Shown piece by piece: positions 39,310 to 51,301 of a DNA stretch of 64,000 nt. The stretch spans positions 62,001-126,000 of the forward strand of contig WNNJ02000342.1 of assembly GCA_012934845.2 (NCBI GenBank), read 5' to 3'. Position 1 is the first letter of the stretch. Each line of letters begins with the position of its first letter. The notes below the pieces were generated by a model that was not told the origin of the DNA, made no database searches, and saw nothing but the letters and a program-made list of their open reading frames with translations. A program made the translations under genes and the position numbers. This DNA is from Pomphorhynchus laevis. Taxonomy: Eukaryota; Acanthocephala; Palaeacanthocephala; Echinorhynchida; Pomphorhynchidae.

Positions 39310-41745
39310 TTTAGAGTTAATGGGAGGACGTAAGAAAACAATTAAGACCGACACCAACTATGAAAAACTGAAAATACAGTGCTCGATACACAACTGCATC
39401 GTCTGAACAATCGCCTGCGACAAAAACAAGTCTGAAGAAGACTTCGTATGTGGTTTTTGTGCCAACAAACTAATCCGCAACATTTCCAATGAGCACATAT
39501 CAACATCCAATACGTCAACTCAAACTACCCCCGTCCTTTATAATGTTCTTTCTCAACCCACAGACCCTGCCGCCATGCCATACTCAAATCGTTAGTATCA
39601 TTACCACAATAACATATTTATCTCCTCAATCTCGCCTTTCTTTTCGATTCTAAACTCACATCCACTCTCGATATTCTCTTGCCCTTCAAGTCTCACCCAC
39701 ACCGTCGCTTGCACCGTGCCCCATGGTTTGACATCCAATGCCTACTCTCAAAGCGTCGACTCCGTCATGCTTTTCGAGTCTATCACCGCTCTCTCAGACG
39801 TGATTTCCGCTCGATCACTCCGTCTTTCGGTGATTCCTACCTTGCTCTTCGCCGGTCTCATCTCAACCTACTACGTACCAAATGCAACTCCTTCTGGCAG
39901 CATTAAATCATCACTTCATTCAACTCTAGGACACTCTGGCATACTTTTAACTCAATCCTTGCTCGCTCATCTTCGCCGTGCAACATCAATGCCAATGATT
40001 ATTGGTCATTTCTCCAGACTAAAGTATCCACGTTGCTCTCTCACACCCCGGTCTTCATCCTATCCCACTCTGCCAAGCCTAGCATGTTCCTTCCTGAACT
40101 TTTTCATCTTCTCCCTGTCTCACCTATGGAAGTATCATCGGTCCTCATGTCCTTGCCCAACAAAACCTCACTTGCCGATCCCCTGCCTACTCACATATTA
40201 AAATCTATATGCTCATCGATATCCCCATTTCTCACAACCTTGTTTAACTCGTCCATCCGCAGTCGTATCTTCCCTTCACACTGGAAATCCGCAATCGTTC
40301 GTCCCCTCCTTAAGAAACAATCGCTCGACCCCTCCCTTCCTTCTAGCTATCGCCCCATTTCACTACTCCCTACTCTTTCTAAGCTCTTAGAACGCCTCAT
40401 CTTAATACAAATCAACGCTTATCTCTCCTCATCCAATCTGTACCCTCCTTTCCAATCCGCTTTCCGCTCTAATCACTCCACAGAAATCGCATGCATAAAA
40501 GTGTACAACGACTTACTCATTTCTCGAGACAAGGCTCTATATAGTGTTCTCATCTCCCTTGACCTCTCCTCCGCATTCGACATTGTCGACCACTCCGTCC
40601 TCCTTTCTCGCCTTCGTTATGATTACGGCTTTTCTTCCTCCTCCGTAGCATGGTTCGCCTCATATCTATCCGACCGTTCATTTCGCGTCTGTTCTAATTC
40701 ATCATCCTCCCCTCCCATCCCTATTTTTTGCGGGGTTCCACAAGGTTCAGTCCTAGGTCCCCTGCTTTTCTCTCTTTTGCTTGGCGATCTCTCTCCATTT
40801 ATCAAACCTTACTCCTTTAACGTCATGCAATACGCCGATGACATTCTAATCTATGCTCATGCACCCTAACATCGCATACACGATATCGGCGTTTCTGCCT
40901 CCAACTGTCTTTCTTCTATCTACAAACGTGCTCCAATCTCCATCTCGTTACAAACTCCGAAAAGTCCAAAATAATGTGGATCCTCCCCGGTAAACCAAAC
41001 ATATCTCCTCCCACTGTATATTTTGCCTCATCGATCATCCCCATAGTCCACAATCTCACTTTCTTAGGCTTCCATTTCGATGATCACCTTTCCCTTAAAC
41101 CCTTCGTCCGTGACAAGGTCCGCTCATCTAACTTAATTCTCTGTGACATCCGCCGTATCCGCCCCCTTATCGACTTCCGTTCTTGTATGTCTCTTCTTTC
41201 TTCGCTTCTTTTCCCTAAAATCGATTACTGCCTGATCCTTTTCGCCAATTCTCTAATAATCCATAATCCTACCCCTACAACGAATAATCAACACCGCCGT
41301 TCGAGTGCTCTTCCGTCTCCGTCGCTTCGACCACACATCCACATATTTTGCCCAACTCTCCTGGCCCACCATCCACATCCGCATCAAACTCCGCCTTCTT
41401 CTCGTTACTTTTCGTCTCATCGCTGTCGGCTCCCCATCGTTCATCAACCTTCCTTTCTTAGATGATACTCGCCCCACCTCGCTATCGGTGCGTTCCCGTA
41501 ATTCCCTATTACTCCACGTTCCTAATTACGCCAACAACTACGGTCTCCGATCCTTCCTCGTCGCCGCCTCACTCGCCTGGAATCAACTCCTTCTCGACGT
41601 CCGCCGCGCCCCCTCCTTTATCACATTCAAACACCTCCTCCGTTCACACCTTCTCGACACCTGATTCACAGTCTTGTTTTGTTGTGGTCATGTAAGCGTG
41701 CGCTGGCACGCATTTGCCACGTTAAAATAAATCCTTTTTTATATA
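39310..41745 (+). mobile_element. CR1-like LINE copy V (group 1) with a large internal deletion
   Basis: The ORF1 start (39321, MGGRKKTIKTDTNY) runs to about 39580. It then joins the end of the endonuclease domain, so about 1.55 kb is missing relative to copy VI (54460-56010). From there linker and RT follow in several frames: 39679-39906, 40033-40869 with DLSSAFDIVDH, CGVPQGSVLGP and QYADDILIYA, then 40974-41465 and 41305-41664. The 3' UTR hairpin (41696-41711) and tail are intact. A stop ends the RT frame just after the YADD block. Confidence 0.9.
40033..40869 (+). pseudogene. RT of LINE copy V
   Basis: A 278-codon frame with SSYRPISLLPTLSKLLERL, LISLDLSSAFDIVDHSVLL (motif A), the CGVPQGSVLGPLLF block (motif B) and YADD (motif C). 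It is nearly identical to copy VI. The C-terminal thumb is in other frames downstream. Confidence 0.85.
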
Positions 41746-41749
41746 AGTA

Positions 41750-43010
41750 TAACTATGGAGTGTATAGTTCACGACAGGATAATGAGTCACTTGGTTGAGT
41801 CCGGACAGATTTGCTCTCAACAGCATGGTTTTAGAAAAGGCAGATCATGTCTGACGAATCTCTTGTGTTCTCGTGAGGCGTGGGTCGCAGAATAATCTCG
41901 AGGTAGCTCTATTGATGCCCTGTTTATTGATTTTAGTAGAGCATTTGATCGCATGCCTCATTCTCAGTTGATACAAGCATTATTCCATCATGGCATTCTC
42001 CGGATGCTTGTAGCGTGGGTTGCTGATTTTCTGTCATCTAGGAGCTATATAGTACGGGTTGGTGATTGTTTTTCTTCTCCGCGTAGTGTGACTTCAGGGG
42101 TTCCTCAGGGTACTGTGCTTGGCCCATTACTTTTTAACATTTTCATCAACTCTCTGCTGAGTAAACTGCAATGCCAATAGTTTGCTTTCGCAGATGACTT
42201 GAAAGTATGGAATACAATTAATTCTCCAAAGGATGTAGAGTTTCTGCAAAGTGATATTGATAGGATAGAAATTTAGAGTAGGCATACAGGAATACTATTG
42301 AATGTCTCTAAGTGTGTTCACCTTCGTTTCGGGTATAGTTATGTACCTGCCCGATATACTATAGGATCTCAAATAATTAATTGTGTATCTCATGTACGAA
42401 ACATTGGTATCATAACTCTATTCCTTGAAGTCTAGAATGAGCACTGAACGTAGATGCGCGTCTGCCAGAAGAATGTTGTTCTCGATAAAATACTGCTTCA
42501 AGTTTGTGTCACCCACATGTTTTAGAATTCTATTTAATGCACTTGTAAGGCCACATATTGAGTTCGCGATACAAGCCAGTTTTCCAACGTCCAAAAAAGA
42601 ATTGAATGAGTTAGAAAATATTCTATGTCATGGCAGCAAACTGTGTTCGAGTTGTTCTCATATGAGTTATCGCGACAGACTTAAAACTTTGGGTATGATG
42701 ACTGTACACCAAAGACTGTACATCCTAGATGTGTTAGTAATGTGTCATATCGCCAACGATTCGGATGGATATCCTACCCATTCGGTGGTTATCAACGATA
42801 GACGATGCCACAGAGGTCATCCCCTGTTGTTGAGGATATCGTCCCATGGTCGCAGTTTACGGTTGGAATCGGTTGTCTCATCGTTGTGCAAATGTTTAGA
42901 ATCGACTACTGTCGGAAATCGTGATGGTCACAGACGTTAAGACATTCAAGACTACTCTCATAAATTGTACGACTAACGGCGTGATTGATGGTGAACAGGA
43001 ATTCTTGTAG
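41750..43010 (+). mobile_element. CR1-like LINE copy XI (group 2), RT part
   Basis: It begins abruptly next to the tail of copy V. It reads ICSQQHGFRKGRSCLTNLL, FIDFSRAFDRMPH (motif A, near 41925-41955), TSGVPQGTVLGPLLFN (motif B) and FAFADDLKVW (motif C), with stops between. Frame 42425-42940 gives the C-terminus. It meets copy X tail to tail near 43015. Confidence 0.85.
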
Positions 43011-43026
43011 TTGGCTTTATTAATTT

Positions 43027-45526
43027 TCACACATGCCCACGAGTTTCTCGTCTATCATTCACGGATAATAAGCTAGAGAGACCACCAAAGCCATCGAAAA
43101 CAATTTTGACTGCAGTTGATAAATCAATGGCCGATCTGCGATATTTTAATGTGCCGACACGTAGAGATGTCAAACGTTCAGCATATCTCAAATTGGAGAA
43201 ATTCGGAATCATTCGTGACCCTTTACGTAACAAGTTCTCAATGTCACGGGATTCCCTTAAAGTCTGTGGATAAGTTACAGGTAAACCGTATTCAAGGATG
43301 GGTAGAATATAAGGGCAACATAGTCGCTTGAACATTGATGGGCTTATCCGATCAAAAGACTTGAAAAACATCCATAAAATACGATAGCCTCGATTACAAA
43401 TATATCTAGTGTGGACATTAGTTTTTAAGCTAATGGTCATCCTCACACCAAGATCCTTCAATTACCCACTCTGCCTATCTGAATCGAACCTATCTGATCC
43501 GATGCGTTTAGTGAAGAACCAATGGACATATGCGCACATTTAGTGGAGTTAACCCTCAAACCATTTTCCGCTGACCATTTTTCTAGACATGCCAGATCAT
43601 CTTGAAGGATATTAATGTCCCTTCCGTCTCTAATACGCCGCCATATCTTAACATCGTCAGCATACATAACGACATCAAAACGAATAACAGATGGGAGATC
43701 ATTGATATAGACAATAAAAATAAGTGGGAAGATAACAGCACCCTGTGGAACGCCAAAATGAATAGCGAATGAGGTGGACATATCTGCACCTACACGTACT
43801 TTGAAAGAGCGTAAACTTAAGTAATTTGCAATCAAGGCGACATACATAGGACAAACATTAAATGACCTTAATTTGTGAATGAGACGATCATGCGGAACTG
43901 AATCAAAAGTATGAGAGAAATCTACAAAAGGTACATCAGATTGAACTCGTCCATCGAATAAAGACTGCCATGAGTTGGAAGAAACCAAAAGATTACTTAT
44001 TAATGATCTATTTGGTCTGAAACCGTGTTGTGAGTCAGTGAGTTTACCGTTGCTTTCCAAATCAGAACATATGTTTTTGACTATTAGCTTTTCAAACAAC
44101 TTACAAATAATACATGTCAAGGCTACTGGGCGATAGTTTTTACACACTTGTCGATCTCCCATTTTATACACTGGAACTACAATTGACTCCTTCCAACGCG
44201 AAGGAATTCGAGATAAGAGAATAGAAAACTGAAACATACGGAAAACATGAATATATTTGAGGAGTAACTTTATTCAAAAGAATTGAGGGAAGTCCGTCTG
44301 AACCGACAGCGATGTTCGGTTTTAATTTACAGAGAAGCTTTAAAATATCAGTACAAAACAACAGATTAGATCGGTCGAATGCATCTGAACCCTTTTTTGA
44401 TTCAGAACTACACCATGTCCGCGAAGAGCAAAACATCGATTAGAACTCCTGGGCAAATAAGTTTGTCATGACACTTTTACACGTGACCTCGCCTTGAGAA
44501 TCATCCCATAGTGAAATGAAATACACGCATGTTTACGTGCGCGTGAGTGATACCGTAGAAGCCCATCAAACCAAGGACAAACTTTCATATGTGTTTTAAA
44601 CTTGGGAGAATGCAATATCAGTAAGTTACAGAGTGTGCTCTCAATAACATACCAAGCCTTGTCAATTCCGCATACAGATCTGGCCATCTAACCAGATTCA
44701 ATCTGTAGATAATTCCGTCGAAATCAGCCTTTCAGAAGTACAGAGGCTTACCCAGAATGGGACTGACCAACGTTATATTGTTTGCACATTTAAATGAAAA
44801 TGACTGTACGCAATGATCGCTCATCCCCTGTCCAGAAAGATAATCTATGTGAGTAATATAAGACTTAAACGAAGACAAGACCACGTCTACCTGGGCAGAC
44901 GACTGGCTAGTGAATCGGGTTGCCTCATGTGCATGCTGATGCAGACCACTGTTGTGTAGAACACTCAATAAAACCGAGTCCGATGCAATGCGACTAGGAG
45001 ACGAAAAATAGTCCCAATCTATTCAGGAAATATTCAGATCTCCTAAGATTAGGCATTTTTTCTGTTGACCACAGAGCTCAATAAGTTCTATTAAATCATC
45101 GCTACTTGCCAAAGGAGGACAATAGAACACTAGCACATACATAGAATTGACCTAATCAAGGCACAATTTCGAGGTATAAAGCCTCCATCCCATTGGCATC
45201 ACTAATCGTCTGCAAACACACTTACCAATACCTAAACTACAATATAGAACCACACCCCCTCCCCTTCGACCAGATCGATCACAGCGAAACAGGTTATATC
45301 TATCTATGGATAATAAGCTATCAGGAACAAAGTCAGAGAGCCAAGATTCACTAAGGGCAATGATATTTGGATAATGAGATATAGCTATGACCTTCAATTC
45401 ATCCATCTTATTGAGAACGCTTCTAACGTTCGAATATATAACTTTGAGCCATTTGTTGTTTTTACGATATGGCGCATTGGGTCTTATCTTACAATTCTCA
45501 GAAAAAGTTTTTATAGCGGAGGCCAT
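43027..45526 (-). pseudogene. ORF2 of LINE copy X (endonuclease and RT)
   Basis: Endonuclease blocks at 45526-45152: SNVRSVLNKMDEL, LSESWLSD, RRGGGVVLY. The later endonuclease and linker are in other frames (44968-44732, 44687-44466). RT at 44237-43458: VPVYKMGDRQVCKNYRPVAL, QHGFRPNRSLISNLLV, VDFSHTFDSVPHDR (motif A with Thr replacing the usual Ala), HFGVPQGAVIFPLIF (motif B) and VVMYADDVKIW (motif C). The C-terminus is at 43461-43027. At least five frame breaks occur. Confidence 0.85.
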
Positions 45527-45656
45527 CTCAATCGTGGACGACGCCGAACTACCCGAAAATTTACAATACGCAGATCAGTTTCTCCAGATTCTATCCGAGC
45601 ATTTAGCTTAGTCCGAGCAACACGCCAGAGACAACGCTCAGCGAAAGACATATCTG

Positions 45657-46622
45657 TCAACAATCGAAATGGGGGACTGCCTTCAGTTTAGATATGCGTT
45701 TTAACAACTCACGGACCAATGAGGATGTACGAAAGATAACTTTTATCAAACAAGAACGTTCTTCAAGATTGTTGCGACGGCCTATCCTAAATATCACAAT
45801 AGGGCGAACTTCTGAAATATGGTCCACTCGAGTTTGAGCCACATCAGACGACGACTCAAGAACGTTCATAATAATCAAACACCGATTCCGGAAAGATTCA
45901 TTAGACTTGCTGGATAAGAATGACCTGTGACTATTTAGTGGGTCAGTTTGTCGTTGAGAGAATATCTGATTGAAAACTTTTCTAGACTGTTCACTAAAAA
46001 TTTTACTAGACTGTTCACCCTCGATTGCAACCTGGTGTGGAATTTCAATACAATGAGAGTCTATATCATTGTTATCTGATTGCTTCGTGAGAGAAGGTGA
46101 GGTAGGCCATGTGGATCGTGACTTGACAACGAAATCGACAGCTTCTTTGGTATATTCCCACTCAGTTTCCATATCCAGACCAGACATGATTTTACTAATT
46201 GTGAAATTCAATATCATGTCATCTGGGAGTATAGGGATGGTGTATTTTGTATTTCTCAGGTTCCCATCATAAGTACGATTAGACACAATATCGTGACTTT
46301 GCATAGTTTGACAATCTTCACTTGATAGATCATCCGTCCGAGTTACATCTTTAAGTGCCGCACAGCTCCAACCGACGGAGTGAACATCATTGGATTCTCT
46401 GGACGTATCAGCAGCAAATATGATATCGGAATTATTCGGTGTGATCCTTGAGATATTTCGCAATAAAATCGAAACGCTGCAATATCCACAAATAAATTTC
46501 TTATCGCACATAGCCGATGGTTCGGACTCCAGAATTGAGACGGTTGTCCAGACATCGCAACCCAAGGAGTCACAACAAACTTGTTGTGTTGTGTACTTCG
46601 GAGTATTTTTTGTCTTTTCCAT
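45657..46622 (-). CDS. ORF1 of LINE copy X
   Basis: An open frame of 321 codons. The N-terminal PHD-like motif is CDSLGCDVWTTV ... KFICGYC. A central Ser/Thr-rich stretch follows, then an RNA-binding-like block (RNRCLIIMNVLESSSD, RVDHISEVRPIVIFRIGRR). The C-terminal end is shorter than in the ORF1 at 62979. CR1-type ORF1 proteins bind RNA in the retrotransposition particle. The conserved Trp after the second Cys is intact here. Confidence 0.75.
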   Translation of the reverse strand: MEKTKNTPKYTTQQVCCDSLGCDVWTTVSILESEPSAMCDKKFICGYCSVSILLRNISRITPNNSDIIFAADTSRESNDVHSVGWSCAALKDVTRTDDLSSEDCQTMQSHDIVSNRTYDGNLRNTKYTIPILPDDMILNFTISKIMSGLDMETEWEYTKEAVDFVVKSRSTWPTSPSLTKQSDNNDIDSHCIEIPHQVAIEGEQSSKIFSEQSRKVFNQIFSQRQTDPLNSHRSFLSSKSNESFRNRCLIIMNVLESSSDVAQTRVDHISEVRPIVIFRIGRRNNLEERSCLIKVIFRTSSLVRELLKRISKLKAVPHFDC

Positions 46623-46807
46623 TGTCGCCCCTGTCTTCTATTGTCTTCGTTTACGAGATTTTGATCCCATTTGTCGGTTGTTTGTTTGAATTTTTTTGAA
46701 TTTACGTCTACTATATTTGCGTCCAAACAATTAGTTTTCGATTGTTGTATCAACCACTTATGAAGAGTAAAGGAAATATTCGAATATTGTTCTTGCGAAT
46801 TACGTTG

Positions 46808-46874
46808 TAAGTAGTTAGTAATTGTATGTATGTTACTAATTGTATGTAATTACTAATTGTAGTTAGTAATTGAT
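46808..46874. repeat. TTAGTAATTG minisatellite
   Basis: Alternating TTAGTAATTG and its complement-like form TTACTAATTG repeat about five times. The R2-like LINE begins directly in the last unit. Confidence 0.7.
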
Positions 46875-48398
46875 GGCATACTCGGCGGGACGCCTTCGGC
46901 AATCGCATCCGCACTCGGCTGGCTAGACACGAGTTTCAAGGCGATTAAATTGCAGCTAAATTGGCGAAAGACAGAGGTCATCGGCACGCCTGAAGCCGTT
47001 AGCTCTTGCTTGGCCCTACTATCCGAGGTGGTTTCGGAGAACACCTCTGGAAACATGCACTTGTTAGGCATACCCATCGGTGACGAGTCCTTCATAGAAA
47101 CCCACCTGACAAACGAGATTCTGCCACCGCTAATCCAGACAATTGAAGCAGTAGCCAAGCTGCCAGACCCTCAAGTCGGATACCTCCTACTCAAACACTG
47201 CGCTTCCTCGTCCAGGATAAACCACCTTCTCCGTTCAGTTGATCCAAGGATTACAAAAACGTTTTGTCAGTCATTCGACAGACAAATCGCCAGCGCCTTT
47301 CAGAAAATATGTGCGTGTCAACTACACGAAGCAGCGAAATCACAGATGACACTCCCAATCCGTCTGGGTGGATTTGGCCTAAGATGCAATGCGGCGCATG
47401 TCCAGAGCGCATTTATACATAGCGTGATGCAGGTCGGAGAAGAATACAGTCTGGATCCTACACTTTTTCCTGGCTATTCAGAGGCATTAGCCACCCTTAG
47501 AACCACAGTGGGATCTCACTTCATACCGTCTATGGATGGCGGTCAATCATCAACCTCACGCCTGATTGAAAATCTCGCCTCGACACAGCTTATACAATCA
47601 GCTAGCGAAATGGATCGTGCCCGACTACATGCAGTGTCGTGTCCAAAAGCTGGGGCTTGGCTTAGCGCTGTACCAAATGCGGCATCTGGAACGGAATTAA
47701 CACCCCCACAGTTCTGTATTCTAGTCCGCATGTGGCTTGGAATTCCTTTACACGAAAGGAATTATAGATGCGGCCGCTGCATGCGCATAGCTGATAAGGA
47801 AGGCATACACTCGCTAACATGCCAATACGGGGGTTACCAAGGACTGCGGCATAATGCTATTCGTGACGTGGTATTCGCAGCCGCACAATCAGCCCGGATG
47901 GATGTAGCTCTGGAAGTGCGAGGTATTATCCCGGACCTACGTGAACGGCCGGCAGACATCCTATTTTATGGGGACCCTCCCCATGCAATCGACTTTGCAG
48001 TCACTCACCCCCAACAGACGGCATACCGTCGCTCAGCTGCTAACGCAAAGCTCGCCGCCGCTACATCGTATGCGATTAATGTTAAAGACCGAAAGTACAA
48101 GAGCAGGGTCGAAGCAGCGGGGTATATATTCTCAGCCGCTGTAGTGGAGTCGTTTGGGGGATGGAATGAAGAGGGAAACAGGGTCATCAAACGGGTTGCA
48201 AATAACATGAGCCGGACAAGCGGAGTCACTTACGCCGTGACGATCACGCATTTATACCAGCGCATCTCTATTGCAATAATGAGAGGCAACGCCAAAGCAA
48301 TGCTAGCGTCACTTGATCAGATCCCAATATCCACATTTGATGGTGGACACCAGGAAACAGGTGAACCCGGGAAACGCCTCTTCGAGCCGAACTCGTGA
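46872..48398 (+). pseudogene. R2/NeSL-like LINE, RT end plus restriction-like endonuclease
   Basis: Open frame, with ATG at 46950 but homology from 46872. It starts at the last Asp of an RT motif C (DGILGG) and runs through the RT end (LNWRKTEVIG, HLLGIPIGDE) and thumb. It then has the CCHC knuckle CGRCMRIADKEGIHSLTC, RHNAIRDVV, and the PD-(D/E)XK core RPADILFYGD...AIDFAVTHP with a following Lys-rich helix. This C-terminal order is that of R2-type LINEs, which cut with a restriction-like endonuclease. About 480 codons without a stop and higher G+C than the neighbours suggest a young, 5'-truncated copy. Confidence 0.75.
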
Positions 48399-48424
48399 TG
48401 TGATAAGACTACCCTGTATGACTA

Positions 48425-49716
48425 GACGTTGTGATACATATAACTCCAGATCAATTGAAACTGAGTATAATGCTGTGAGCGCCACTTCTACGATAGTCGC
48501 AGATAATGAACCGATAAACAAGCATGCGTCTCAATGTAACGATGACATTCCTGCCAATATCACTAAGCACGATACTCCATTCGATGCTACTAATGATGTT
48601 TTTCAGCATCATCATTCCCAGCTTAATGTCGACGATAATGACGATACTGATGTAGCCAAATCTCTTACCAAAGTTAGAAAGCAATCGTCGGACTACGGTC
48701 AAACAGATTTCGAAAAAGAAATGATATTTACTTATTGTGCAACTACAACTGATGCTGAAAGTCATCTATTGATGTCTGCTAATGCACTGACAGGACAAGT
48801 TACCGATCAAATAAATAAGATCCAACAACTTGGTGAGCTGCATCAGAGTTCAATGCATCCCTTAGCTAGTAATGATATGCAAATAAATAATAATCAAATG
48901 AACGAATTCAATAATCTAATTTGTTGTCCAATCAAGGATAATGATAACTTGACGATAAAATTAAAAGGATCATCTCAACAGAGATTGGAGTTTGAATCGT
49001 CATCATTTATACTTAACAGCAATTCAACAATACCAATGATGTCATTTACATCATATGATCCTAAATATGGGCTTGATTGCAATCCATCGAATGAATTTGC
49101 AAAATTTGCTTCTGGTTCTATCAACGAACCCGGTGCCGACGAATCTGCTGCGCCTTTCTTTGTATCATCGAGTAGTAACCAAGAAGAAACTATGATTGAC
49201 AATGGTAAAACCGGAATTTCCACGATGAATTGCAGCCAATCTAGTGTTGCCGATCATACACCCGACAATTGTAATGATCATCTCAACCAGATCATTCATC
49301 AGTTACTCAACATGTGTGATGATCTTATACTACCCGACAATGTTGTTGATGTTCAAGGAGTTGAGCATGATCAACATGACGACGCACCAGCGGCAGTACA
49401 AATGATAGCGACAACAAATACCGCCAATCACTTAATTACGAATAAAAGTAGTAATATCGCATCAATTTTGAAGAGTTGCTCAAACATGGTTCGAAGAAAT
49501 AACGAATTCATTACAACCGCCACCACCGCGGCCGCGAATACATCAACCGAATCGGAAGATAGTGGTCACAGCAACGCTCATGGATCGCATGAACATGATA
49601 TCGAAGAATATCAGCGATCACAAAGAAATAACTCTAAAAACTACAGTAATAAGCCGGAGCTTACAAAATCCTTGCCGATCGGTGAGGATTTAGAATCTGA
49701 TCATTCATTATAGTTA
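48425..49716 (+). CDS. Candidate C-terminal exon of an unrecognised disordered protein
   Basis: The frame is open from 48313 to the TAG at 49711-49713, but its first part overlaps the LINE frame, so the true start is probably an acceptor near 48424 (CTGTATGACTAG). The protein is rich in Asn, Ser, Asp, Thr and His (HHHSQLNVDDNDD; NDMQINNNQMNEF) with no globular domain or TE motif. An AATAAA lies at 49928-49933. It could be the last exon of a host regulator, or a coding part of an unknown element. Confidence 0.4.
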
Positions 49717-49927
49717 TTTACAAAATATAGACAGCATGTAGATTAAATATTGTTGTAAAATCATTATTGTTTGAAAAAAATTAATAATTTAAAAAAAATT
49801 GTATGTATATTATTTTGTGTGTTTAAGGTTGTATGTACTTAGTTATCAAAGAAAATGTTAAACATATATTCTATTATTTTTAATTTATAAATACTTGGGT
49901 GCAGTTCGAATTCATTTAAGTATTATT

Positions 49928-49933
49928 AATAAA
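49928..49933 (+). terminator. Possible polyadenylation signal
   Basis: AATAAA about 215 bp after the stop codon at 49713, in an A+T-rich, 3' UTR-like stretch. Confidence 0.35.
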
Positions 49934-49964
49934 TCATTATTTTCTTGTTCGTACAATAGAAAAT

Positions 49965-50115
49965 TCTTCAGATCGATTTAAATGGTTTGACCACGAATTG
50001 CAAAGGGTACTGTGGATGAAAGAATTAGCATTTGTCAAATATATGAATAATCAAATCAATTTTCAATTTGTTCGCCACATAGGGAATAACTTCACAAAAC
50101 CTAAAAGGTCTAAAG
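49965..50115 (+). mobile_element. Group 2 LINE linker fragment
   Basis: Translation gives KWFDHELQRVLWMKELAFV and NNFTKPKRSKEF. This matches the endonuclease-RT linker of copy IX (WFDKELQEAL... FTYLKRLKKRQF). It is an isolated piece. Confidence 0.5.
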
Positions 50116-50489
50116 AATTTCATTCGAATATATGATTCCGGCTCAATGCAAATATCTACCTAGGACGCTTCTCTTTCATTATACCAAGGACCATCGTATT
50201 TCATTATACAATGTTTGAATCTTAAAAAACATTATTGATCGAGGCTCCTTGAAGGATAATGGCTAATTACTGAGAAGTTTGATAGCCACTTTTTACGGAG
50301 GTTCAAAGTGCAAGAAATCAATATAACATAAGATTCCATACAACGAGTCATTATCCTCTCAGGATTTTTAAAGTTGTTAAAGTTAATGCAGAGCTAGAAA
50401 ATAAAACCATCCCATACAGTATATTCAGATTTATTACCAGCTGTTTGTTTTAAAGTTAGCTTATATAATTTCTTAAATGTTGTCGGATA
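50116..50489. other. Spacer, nothing recognised
   Basis: A+T-rich sequence with no convincing frame. Confidence 0.4.
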
Positions 50490-50840
50490 AAAAATTTTGA
50501 GAGATAATATTATTACTACAGCTCCTTCAAATGCCAGTACCGTATCATCGTACGAATATCATGAAAGAAGGAAATCAAGAAAATATATTGAAAGGGTACA
50601 ACTAGTCGAACGCTCATCTTTCGTTTCGTTCATTATGTCATCAGTTGGGGGAATGGGAACACAGGCTACTGCGGTTCTGAAGACTATCGCAAGGAAACTG
50701 GCAGACAAGCGCAATGATCAGCACTCTGTTTGTATTGCAAGGATCCGATCTCATCTATTCATGTCACTACCCAAATCTGTTTCGATGTGCTTAAGAACAA
50801 GCCGCTCTGCGTATCGTCGCCCGGATAGAATGGTTAACTC
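50490..50840 (+). pseudogene. C-terminal domain fragment of another retroelement polyprotein
   Basis: APSNASTVSSYEYHERRKSR, VERSSFVSFIMSSVGGMG and LADKRNDQHSVCIARIRSHL fit a C-terminal module (APSN...Y..HE..K...YE.R..EVE..SF.P...S..GGMG) that I associate with RT-bearing non-LTR elements of invertebrates. The RT itself is absent. The family name is uncertain. Confidence 0.45.
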
Positions 50841-50879
50841 TATCATCTCTATCATCATTTGGTTTCTAATAAACATACA

Positions 50880-51250
50880 ATTTCAGTTTCAGATTTCAGT
50901 TCCAGCTTTCAGTTCCAGATTTCAGTTCCAGCTTTCAGTTCCAGATTTCAGTTCCAGATTTCAGTTCCTGATTTCAGTTCCTGATTTCAGTTCCGCTCGC
51001 ATCGCTCGCGGAAAATCTTGTCCACCAAGATTGTAAAACAATCAAACTACAATCTTCGACGACAACCAAGGACAACCTTCGACGACAACTAACGACAACC
51101 ATCGACAACCATCCGCTTGACAATTATCGACAACCATCCGCTTGACAATTATCGACAACCATCGACAACCATCGACGACATCCGCTCGCTACTTACAACT
51201 AACGACTACATACAACTAACGCGAACTACTTACAACTAACGACTTGCAGA
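50880..51250 (+). repeat. Monomer arrays in the 5' UTR of LINE copy VII
   Basis: 50880-51001 holds about nine units of the 13-mer ATTTCAGTTCCAG or CTTTCAGTTCCAG. 51050-51250 holds CGACAACCAT-type units. Each 13-mer contains TCAGTT, the arthropod-type initiator consensus TCAKTY. ORF1 begins at 51302. Confidence 0.75.
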
Positions 51251-51301
51251 CTAAAGGAGTTTAAACATTATTTATTATAACTAACTAATAAACATTTTAT
51301 T

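Larger units (their letters stand above)
43027..46750 (-). mobile_element. CR1-like LINE copy X (group 2), nearly full length
   Basis: On the minus strand ORF1 (46622-45657) is followed by ORF2 (45526 down to 43027) in several frames. Group 2 RT and endonuclease motifs are present in order. The 5' UTR reaches about 46750. Confidence 0.88.
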
